In this document: piece after piece, positions 58,042 through 64,000 of the stretch | Layout of the letters: each line of letters begins with the position of its first letter | Position numbering within the stretch: position 1 is the first letter of the stretch | Assembly: GCF_022829365.1 (NCBI RefSeq) | Contig: NZ_JAKSYJ010000119.1 | Location: forward strand, 342,904-406,903 | From: Methylobacterium sp. J-077 | GTDB lineage: Bacteria > Pseudomonadota > Alphaproteobacteria > Rhizobiales > Beijerinckiaceae | Reading direction: 5' to 3' | Length of the DNA stretch: 64,000 nt | The notes under the pieces: generated by a model | Database searches by the model: none | Told to the model about the DNA's origin: nothing | Seen by the model: only the letters and a program-made list of their open reading frames with translations | Made by a program: the position numbers and the translations under genes

Positions 58042-58891
58042 AATCCTCGCCGAGATACAGCCGCCGGGCATCCGGGTTGGCCACGATCTCCTCCGGGGTG
58101 CCCTCCGTGAGGATGCGGCCGGAATGGGCGATGTAGGCGCGGTCGATCAGGCCCAGGGTCTCGCGCACGTTGTGGTCGGTGATCAGCACGCCGATGCCGC
58201 GCTGCTTGAGGTGCTTCACCAGATCCTGGATGTCGCCGACCGCGATCGGGTCGATGCCCGCGAAGGGCTCGTCGAGCAGCATGAAGGTCGGCGAGGAGGC
58301 CAGCGCGCGGGCGATCTCGCAGCGCCGCCGCTCACCGCCGGACAGGGCGATGGATGGCGCCTTGCGCAGGCGCGCGATGTCGAACTCTTCGAGCAGTGAA
58401 TCAAGCTTGCGCGCCCGCTCCTTGCGGTCGGGCTCGACCACCTCCAGAACGGCTCGGATGTTGTCCTCGACGGTGAGCCCCCGGAAGATCGAGGCTTCCT
58501 GCGGCAGATAGCCGATGCCGAGCCGCGCCCGCTGGTACATGGGCAGGTGGGTGATCGGCAGGCCGTCCAGGGTGATGTGGCCGCGGTCGGCGACCACCAG
58601 CCCGGTGATCATGTAGAAGATCGTGGTCTTGCCGGCGCCGTTGGGCCCGAGCAGCCCGACGGCCTCGCCGGTGCGGACCGTGAGCCCCGCCTCGTGCACG
58701 ACGGTGCGGGCGCCGTAGCTCTTACGCAGGCCGCGCACGCTGAGGATGCCGGGACCACCCTCTTCCGAGGCAGCGATCTCGTCCGGGTCGGCGACAGGCG
58801 GGCTCACGCGCCGGCCGAACAGGCGGCCGAGGAGCGTCGGGCGGCTCGCCGCATCCTGCGGCTCCGCCCGGAACGCGACCGCGCCGCTCAA
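58031..58891 (-). CDS. lptB: LPS export ABC transporter ATP-binding protein LptB
   Basis: Protein of 286 residues if translation begins at TTG 58891, which overlaps the lptA stop (TTGA); a GTG at 58807 would give 258. Walker A is GPNGAGKTT, then the LptB-specific GYLPQEASIFRGLTVEDNI, signature LSGGERRRCEIARAL, Walker B FMLLDEPFAGIDP and ITDHNVRETL. It powers extraction of LPS from the inner membrane with LptF/LptG, which are not here. The 25- to 50-residue N-terminal extension before the ABC domain (LLGRLFGRRV) is unusual compared with E. coli LptB (241). Confidence 0.93.
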   Translation of the reverse strand: MSGAVAFRAEPQDAASRPTLLGRLFGRRVSPPVADPDEIAASEEGGPGILSVRGLRKSYGARTVVHEAGLTVRTGEAVGLLGPNGAGKTTIFYMITGLVVADRGHITLDGLPITHLPMYQRARLGIGYLPQEASIFRGLTVEDNIRAVLEVVEPDRKERARKLDSLLEEFDIARLRKAPSIALSGGERRRCEIARALASSPTFMLLDEPFAGIDPIAVGDIQDLVKHLKQRGIGVLITDHNVRETLGLIDRAYIAHSGRILTEGTPEEIVANPDARRLYLGEDFRL

Positions 58892-59571
58892 TTGACCTGC
58901 GCCCGCGGCTTGACCGGCGGCTGCGTGCAGCCCTTCGGCTTGCCATCCTTGGCATCGGCCTTGTCGCCAGGCACGAACAGGGCTGAGACGCGCCCACCGG
59001 CCACCGGGTCCATGTTCGCCCGGCCGGTATTCATGTCGTAGACCAGCCGCTGGCCGCGAGTGACGTTCTGGCACTGGCTCAGCACGACGTTGCCGGTGAG
59101 CACGATGCGCTTGGCATCCTGGTCGAACACCGCATGGTCGCCACTGGCGACCTGGTCCTTCTGGACTACCGTGACCGGGCCGGCGCAATCGACTTTCTGG
59201 ATGCCGTTCTCGGCCGGATTTTTCGGGGCCGGCGCCTCGGCGGCCGCTTCCGCACTCTTCGCCTCGGCCGGGGCATCCTTGCTGGCGGAGTCCTTGCCTG
59301 CGCCGTCCTTGCCGCGCTTGTAATAGACGGTCATGGTCGAGCAGCGGATCGTGCTCTCGCCCTGCACAGCCACGACGTTGCCGACGAACACCGCCCGGTT
59401 CTCCCGGTCGAACACGTCGAGCCTGTCGGCGTCGATCTTGATCGGCTCCTTGCCGCCGCCGCCAATATTGCCGAAGGGCGATTCTTTCTTGGTTGGCTTT
59501 TCGGCCAGAGCCGGGCCGGCCAGCGCGAAGCAGGCCACGACAGCGGCGCAGACCGTCCTGGCGGCGTTCAT
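58888..59571 (-). CDS. lptA: LPS transport periplasmic protein LptA (OstA-like)
   Basis: Protein of 227 residues with a signal peptide (VCAAVVACFALAGPALA). OstA-type beta strands are seen in IKIDADRLDVFDRENRAVFVGNVVAVQGESTI in outline and VLTGNVVLSQCQNVTRGQRLVYDMNTG. An Ala/Lys/Glu-rich insertion (about 90-125) separates the two halves. LptA forms the periplasmic bridge for LPS. It overlaps lptC and lptB by 4 bases each. Confidence 0.92.
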   Translation of the reverse strand: MNAARTVCAAVVACFALAGPALAEKPTKKESPFGNIGGGGKEPIKIDADRLDVFDRENRAVFVGNVVAVQGESTIRCSTMTVYYKRGKDGAGKDSASKDAPAEAKSAEAAAEAPAPKNPAENGIQKVDCAGPVTVVQKDQVASGDHAVFDQDAKRIVLTGNVVLSQCQNVTRGQRLVYDMNTGRANMDPVAGGRVSALFVPGDKADAKDGKPKGCTQPPVKPRAQVN

Positions 59572-60287
59572 CGGCTGCCTTCCGCGGGCTCGGCGTTCGA
59601 GGTCAGGATGCGCGGGGGTGCCTTGTCGGCCTGGTCTTCGTTCACGATCACGACGTGAACGCTGCCGATGAACGAGATCCGCTTGCCGCTCTCGACCACG
59701 TCGAGGGCGTTGGCGTTGACGGTGGCACGCGGGGTCGAGACGGTGACCGGCTCCTGGGAACTCACCGAACCGGTCTTGAACACCACGGCGGCCGAGCGCA
59801 GGCGCGCCTCCTCGCCCTTGTCGGTCCAGATCCGGATATCGTCCTTCAGGTCGAGCGCCTCGCGGGCGGTGTCGAACAGGCCGGACGCGGCCGAGAGCCG
59901 AGCCATGCCGCCCTGGTCATCGGTGGCGAGGTGGCCGCGCATCCGCTCCAACTCGATCAAGCTCGGCTTGCGCACGTCCTGCAGGGCGGCGTCGGCCGTC
60001 ACCTCGTAGCCGCGGTTGCCCTGGCGGAAGCCCGCGAGCCGGGGGTTCTCCATGCGGACTTTGGAGCCAGCCAAGGTCACGGGACCGACCGAGACGCCGG
60101 GCAGGTTCGCCACGAAGGGGTTGAACAGATAGGCGAGCAGCAGCGCCACAGAGCCGCCAGCCGCCACCGGGATGAGGCGGCGCATCGTCCGCACGCGGCT
60201 GCTGTGGCGGTACGCCCGGGCGTGAGCCCGCGTGCGTGCCGCCGCGACCGCCTGTCCGTTGCCGGCTTGAGCCTCGACCGGGTTCAT
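59568..60287 (-). CDS. lptC: LPS export protein LptC
   Basis: Protein of 239 residues. A basic N-terminus and one membrane segment (LIPVAAGGSVALLLAYLF) anchor it in the inner membrane. The periplasmic domain has ALQDVRKPSLIELERMRGHL and the repeated strands SAASGLFDTAREALDLKDDI typical of LptC/YrbK. It accepts LPS from LptB2FG and passes it to LptA. It opens the lptC-lptA-lptB operon; the usual downstream rpoN and hpf genes are absent here. Confidence 0.9.
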   Translation of the reverse strand: MNPVEAQAGNGQAVAAARTRAHARAYRHSSRVRTMRRLIPVAAGGSVALLLAYLFNPFVANLPGVSVGPVTLAGSKVRMENPRLAGFRQGNRGYEVTADAALQDVRKPSLIELERMRGHLATDDQGGMARLSAASGLFDTAREALDLKDDIRIWTDKGEEARLRSAAVVFKTGSVSSQEPVTVSTPRATVNANALDVVESGKRISFIGSVHVVIVNEDQADKAPPRILTSNAEPAEGSR

Positions 60288-60595
60288 GCAGCGTCCGTGA
60301 GGCGCGTAACCCGCGCGCGAGAGGAATCGGCTCAGACGCCTGCGGCCCCCACCGCGCCCGCGCCTCCGATCGGTGGATGACCCCGACCGGTGGCGAAGTT
60401 ATGGCTCGCCCGTTTCCGAATGATCAACCGAACTCGGAAACTTTTGACGCGGATGTGCGTGAGCACACACCCGCCTGTTTCAGCAACGGGGCCGCGAAGA
60501 GACGGGCCGTGCGGGTTGCGCCCGCAGCTTCAGTCGAAGCCGAGCCCAAGCGAATCGGGCCCGGCTTTGATCCTCAAAGGGTGAAGCGCTCAGCG
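60288..60595. other. Intergenic region between htpG and lptC
   Basis: About 308 bases without a gene. It must contain the lptC promoter near its left end and the htpG terminator near its right end. Apart from the hairpin at 60537-60567, I see nothing definite. Confidence 0.5.
60537..60567 (-). terminator. Hairpin downstream of htpG
   Basis: AAGCCGAGCCC (60537-60547) and GGGCCCGGCTT (60557-60567) pair in ten of eleven positions around a nine-base loop, 29 bases after the htpG stop. No T-run follows on the minus strand, so it is only a probable terminator. Confidence 0.45.
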
Positions 60596-62428
60596 TCAGG
60601 CGCCGCGCGCCGCCGCCAGGGCCGCGGCGATCGTGCGGGCGAAGGCCGCCGGGTCGCGCGGGCTGTCGCCGTCCTGGATGCGGGCGAGGTCGAGAAGGGT
60701 GCCGGCCTCCTTCGGGATCTCCGATTCGGGCGCGGCGGCGAGCGCCCGGATCAGCGGATGGCGGGGGTTGATCTCCAGCACCGGCTGGGCGGCACCGGCG
60801 CGACCGGCGCGGCGCATCAGGCGCTGCATCTGCAGATCGGGCCCGGCCGTGCCGGCGGAGAGCACCACGGCCGAATCGACCAGCCGGTCAGTGGTGCGCA
60901 CGTCCGAGACCTCGGCGCCGAGCGCCGTCTTCACGGCAGCCACGAAGGTGTCGATGCCCTCCGGCGCCTCCGGTTGCTCAACCTCGGGGGCAAATTTGGA
61001 GAGGTCGAGACCGCCCTTGGTGATCGACTTGAGCGGCTTCTCCTCGAAACTGCCGAGTTGGTCGGGCCAGAAGGCGTCGACGTGGTCGGAGAGCAGCAGC
61101 ACCTCCAGGCCCCTTGCCTTGAAGCCTTCGAGCTGGGGCGAGGATTTCAGCGCCTCGGCATCGTCCGCGACGAGGTAGTAGATCGCGTCCTGGCCGTCCT
61201 TCATGCGGGACACGTAGTCCGGCAGCGATGTCCAGCCCTCGACCGCCGAGGAGCGGAAGCGCAGCAGGGGCGCGATCTCGCCGCGGCGCTCGAAATCCTC
61301 GTAGATGCCCTCCTTGAGCACCGCGCCGAAATTCTCCCAGAAGATCTGATAGCTCTCGGCATCCTTGGCGCGGGTGGTCAGCTCGGAGACGACGCGGCCG
61401 GTGACCGCGCGGCGGATCCGGGCGAGCGCCGGCGTCGATTGCAGCATCTCGCGGGAGACGTTGAGCGGCAAATCCTCGGTGTCGACAACACCCTGGACGA
61501 AGCGCAGCCACGGCGGCAGCAAATCGGCCTCGTCGGTGATGAACATCCGCCGGACATGCAGGCGGACCTTGCTCTGCCGATTGTCCTCCAACGCCTGGAA
61601 CGGCTTCGCGCCGGGCACGAACAGCAGCGCGGAGAACTCCAGCTGGCCCTCGGCGCGCCAGTGCAGCGTCGCCCAGGGCTTGTCGAAGTTCATGCCGAGG
61701 GCGTGGTAGAACGCCTCGTACTGCTCCTCCGTCACCTCGGATTTGGGCTTGCGCCAGAGCGCGGTGCCCTGGTTGGCCGATTCGTCCTTGCCGTCGCGGG
61801 CGATGGCGATCGGCACGGTGATGAAGTCCGCCCATTTCCGCACGAGGTGATCGAGCCGGTAGGGTTCGAGATACTCGTCCGCATCCGCCTTGAGGTGCAG
61901 CACGATGTCGGTGCCGGGCTCGGGCCGGGTGGCGGGCTCCAGGGTGTAGCTGCCCTGGCCCTCCGACGCCCAGGTCCAGGCCTCCTCGCTGCCGGCGCGG
62001 CGCGACGTGACGGTGACCCGGTCGGCGACCATGAAGGCCGAGTAGAAACCGACGCCGAACTGGCCGATCAGGCTCGGCCGGTCCTCGGCCTTTGCGGATT
62101 CGAGCGTCTGCGAGAAGGCCCGCGTCCCGGACTTGGCGATGGTGCCGAGGTTGGCCGCCAGATCCTCCTTGCTCATGCCGATGCCGGCATCCGAGACGGT
62201 CAGGGTGCGTGCCTCCTTGTCGGGCACGATCCGGACCTTGGCGTCCGGCGGCAGGGCGCTCGCCGCCGAGGTCAGCGCCTCGAACCGGCGCCGGTCCATG
62301 GCGTCCGCGGCGTTGGCGACGAGTTCGCGCAGGAAGATCTCGCGGTCGGAATAGAGCGCGTGCACGACGAGATCGAGGAGCCGACCCACCTCCGCTCCGA
62401 ACTCGTGCCGCTCAATCGTCTCGCTCAC
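60596..62428 (-). CDS. htpG: Molecular chaperone HtpG (Hsp90)
   Basis: Protein of 610 residues, slightly shorter than E. coli HtpG (624). The GHKL ATPase N-terminus has [25 protein letters not shown] and [17 protein letters not shown]. Middle-domain marks are [18 protein letters not shown] (in outline). The C-terminal dimerisation part ends [19 protein letters not shown]. It assists folding and remodelling of client proteins with DnaK. A stand-alone gene; no heat-shock promoter is recognised. Confidence 0.96.
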   Translation of the reverse strand: MSETIERHEFGAEVGRLLDLVVHALYSDREIFLRELVANAADAMDRRRFEALTSAASALPPDAKVRIVPDKEARTLTVSDAGIGMSKEDLAANLGTIAKSGTRAFSQTLESAKAEDRPSLIGQFGVGFYSAFMVADRVTVTSRRAGSEEAWTWASEGQGSYTLEPATRPEPGTDIVLHLKADADEYLEPYRLDHLVRKWADFITVPIAIARDGKDESANQGTALWRKPKSEVTEEQYEAFYHALGMNFDKPWATLHWRAEGQLEFSALLFVPGAKPFQALEDNRQSKVRLHVRRMFITDEADLLPPWLRFVQGVVDTEDLPLNVSREMLQSTPALARIRRAVTGRVVSELTTRAKDAESYQIFWENFGAVLKEGIYEDFERRGEIAPLLRFRSSAVEGWTSLPDYVSRMKDGQDAIYYLVADDAEALKSSPQLEGFKARGLEVLLLSDHVDAFWPDQLGSFEEKPLKSITKGGLDLSKFAPEVEQPEAPEGIDTFVAAVKTALGAEVSDVRTTDRLVDSAVVLSAGTAGPDLQMQRLMRRAGRAGAAQPVLEINPRHPLIRALAAAPESEIPKEAGTLLDLARIQDGDSPRDPAAFARTIAAALAAARGA

Positions 62429-62529
62429 AGGGAATGCCTCCGCGTAGGGTAAAATGCGGGGCCGATATGTCGGCTTGGCCGGCGGTTTTCAATGCGGCTG
62501 CGCAGCGTAAGCGGTGGGGCGTATCGGGC

Positions 62530-64000
62530 TTAGATCTCGATTTCGGTCCCGACCTCCACGATCTGCCGGGTCGGCAGGCAGAAATGGGCGCCGGTGCGCT
62601 CGGCATTGCGCTTCATGAAGGCGAACAGGCCCTGGCGCCACAGGGCCATGCCGGGCTTCTTCGACGGGATGACCACCTCGTGGCCGACGAAGAAGGTCAG
62701 GTCCTCCAGGTATTCCGGGGGCAGCAGGCCGCTCGTCACCGCGCATTGCAGGCCTTCGGGAATCGAGGCGGTCTGCATGAAGCCGTAGCGCAGCACGACG
62801 CGCTCCATCCCGGGCGTGTATTTCGAGATCGCCTTGCGGATGCCCTGGGCGACCAGGGTCACCTGCGCCCGTTCCTCGGCGGGAATCACCGGCGCCTCCT
62901 CATAGATCACGGTGATCAGAAGGATGCGCTCGTGCAGGCACCGGCTGCGCTCGACCAGCCGGCCCAAGGCCATCGGGATACCCTCGGTGGCGGCGGTGAG
63001 GAACGCGGCGGTGCCGGGCAGCGTCACGGGCGGGTGCGAGGCGAGGCGGCCCAGGAAGGTCGCCTCGGGCTGGCGCATAGTCTCGCGCACCGCTTCGAGG
63101 ACGTGGTTGCCCTTCATCCAGGTCAGCATCAGGAAGGCGACCGCGGCGGCGAGCACCAGGGGAAACCAGCCGCCCTCGAACAGCTTCACGCTGTTGGCTG
63201 CGAAGAACACGCTGTCGATGGCGAGAAAGAAGCCGTTGACCGCGAAAACCAGGATCGGGTTGTAGCCCCAGCGGAGGGCGATCAGCGCGGCCAGCAGGGT
63301 GGTGATGCCCATCAGCGCCGAGACCGCGATGCCGTAGGCACCGGCGAGCGCGTCAGAGGAGCCGAACACCACGACGGCGGCCAGCGTCGCGCCCGCGAGC
63401 AGCCAGTTCACCGCCGGCACGTAGATCTGGCCGCGCTCATCCTGATCGGTATGGACGACCCGCATCAGCGGCATGAAGCCGAGCTGGATCGACTGCTGGG
63501 TCAGCGAGTAGACGCCCGAGATCACCGCCTGCGAGGCGATGACGGTCGCCATCGCGGCGAGCGCCACCAACGGATAATGCGCCCACTCGGGGGCCAGCAG
63601 ATAGAACGGATTCTCGATCGCGCTCGGATCGGCGATCAGCAGGGCGCCCTGGCCGCAATAATGGATCAGCAGCGCCGGCAGCACGAGGCCGAACCAGGCG
63701 ACGCGGATCGCCGGGGCGCCGAAATGGCCGAGATCGGCATACATCGCCTCGCCGCCGGTCACCGCCAGGAAGGCTGCACCCAGCATCATGAAGCTCACAT
63801 GCCAGCCGGCATGGGCCAGGAAGTCCACGGCCCGCCAGGGATTGGCCGCCCCCAGGATCTCGGGCGCGCGCAGGATGCTGGGGATCGCCAGCAGGACCAA
63901 CACCACGAACCACACGAGCATCACCGGGCCGAACACCCGGCCGATCACCGCCACGCCCTTGTGCTGGATCGCAAACAGCGCGACCAGGATCACGAGGGTG
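62530..64000 (-). CDS. kup: Kup-type potassium transporter (5' partial)
   Basis: The frame is open to the window edge, so the N-terminal 140 or so residues (of about 630) are missing. Visible: LVALFAIQHKGVAVIGRVFGPVMLVWF, GGEAMYADLGHFG, YCGQGALLIADPSAIENPFYLLAPEWAHYP in outline, SQAVISGVYSLTQQSIQLGFMPL, and a cytoplasmic C-terminal domain ending in FVGHEVVIPSKKPGMALWRQGLFAFM in outline. Kup is a proton-coupled K+ uptake protein of the inner membrane. Only the C-terminal three-quarters can be checked. Confidence 0.94.
   Translation of the reverse strand, partial: TLVILVALFAIQHKGVAVIGRVFGPVMLVWFVVLVLLAIPSILRAPEILGAANPWRAVDFLAHAGWHVSFMMLGAAFLAVTGGEAMYADLGHFGAPAIRVAWFGLVLPALLIHYCGQGALLIADPSAIENPFYLLAPEWAHYPLVALAAMATVIASQAVISGVYSLTQQSIQLGFMPLMRVVHTDQDERGQIYVPAVNWLLAGATLAAVVVFGSSDALAGAYGIAVSALMGITTLLAALIALRWGYNPILVFAVNGFFLAIDSVFFAANSVKLFEGGWFPLVLAAAVAFLMLTWMKGNHVLEAVRETMRQPEATFLGRLASHPPVTLPGTAAFLTAATEGIPMALGRLVERSRCLHERILLITVIYEEAPVIPAEERAQVTLVAQGIRKAISKYTPGMERVVLRYGFMQTASIPEGLQCAVTSGLLPPEYLEDLTFFVGHEVVIPSKKPGMALWRQGLFAFMKRNAERTGAHFCLPTRQIVEVGTEIEI

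Noticed and set aside
1..64000. tRNA, rRNA, insertion sequences, integrases or attachment sites
   Set aside because: I checked the gaps for cloverleaf-like or transposase-like sequence and found none that I could support.

Overview
This GC-rich window (roughly 70% G+C by eye) looks like the chromosome of an alphaproteobacterium of the order Hyphomicrobiales, most likely Methylobacterium or a close relative. The pointers are an urtABCDE/fmdA/fmdB/amiE short-chain amide cluster, a DUF6894 protein, many MFS and LuxR/Crp-type genes, an lptC-lptA-lptB operon, and intergenic palindromic repeats of the kind common in these genomes. I see no tRNA, rRNA, insertion sequence, prophage or CRISPR array. 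Species assignment is an inference.

Region 1 (1-2719) is a siderophore- or cobalamin-type ABC importer, cut at its 5' end by the window edge: binding protein, FecCD-type permease and ATPase, with stop/start overlaps. Region 2 (2988-6138) holds a Crp/Fnr regulator, a GH25 lysozyme-like lipoprotein and three small uncharacterised proteins.

Region 3 (6242-20624) is the most interesting part. A two-gene minus-strand operon encodes a 1124-residue NCS1-permease/histidine-kinase/receiver fusion and a LuxR-type response regulator. It lies opposite a long plus-strand operon: a five-gene branched-chain/urea-type ABC importer (urtABCDE/fmdDEF type), a MetX-like alpha/beta hydrolase, formamidase FmdA, zinc-ribbon FmdB, aliphatic amidase AmiE and a ClpP-like protein. 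The simplest reading is an uptake-and-hydrolysis system for urea or short-chain amides, under a membrane sensor built on a transporter scaffold. The 254-bp gap between the two operons contains two strong palindromes and a GG-N10-GC sigma-54-like element.

Region 4 (20892-39437) is housekeeping and accessory: a LysR/MFS pair, an SDR/di-heme cytochrome c pair, a C-terminally extended CoA-transferase, a GhrA-like reductase, an MFS carrier, glucokinase, trehalose phosphatase, DUF427, a beta-lactamase-family hydrolase, DUF2147, a GNAT acetyltransferase, small secreted or Cys-rich proteins and a LuxR-type regulator.

Region 5 (39897-54130) is a Wzx/Wzy-type exopolysaccharide locus. It has an outer-membrane export lipoprotein, a GumC/Wzc-like co-polymerase, a CpsD-like protein with a destroyed Walker A motif, a Wzy-like polymerase, four glycosyltransferases, a methyltransferase, two hexapeptide acyltransferases, a Wzx flippase and a beta-helix lipoprotein. 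No priming glycosyltransferase is present, so assembly must start with a gene elsewhere. A palindromic repeat has entered the 3' end of the wzy-like gene and is translated in frame.

Region 6 (54138-64000) has two MFS carriers, a DHH phosphoesterase, the LPS transport genes lptC-lptA-lptB, htpG, and a Kup potassium transporter cut by the right edge.
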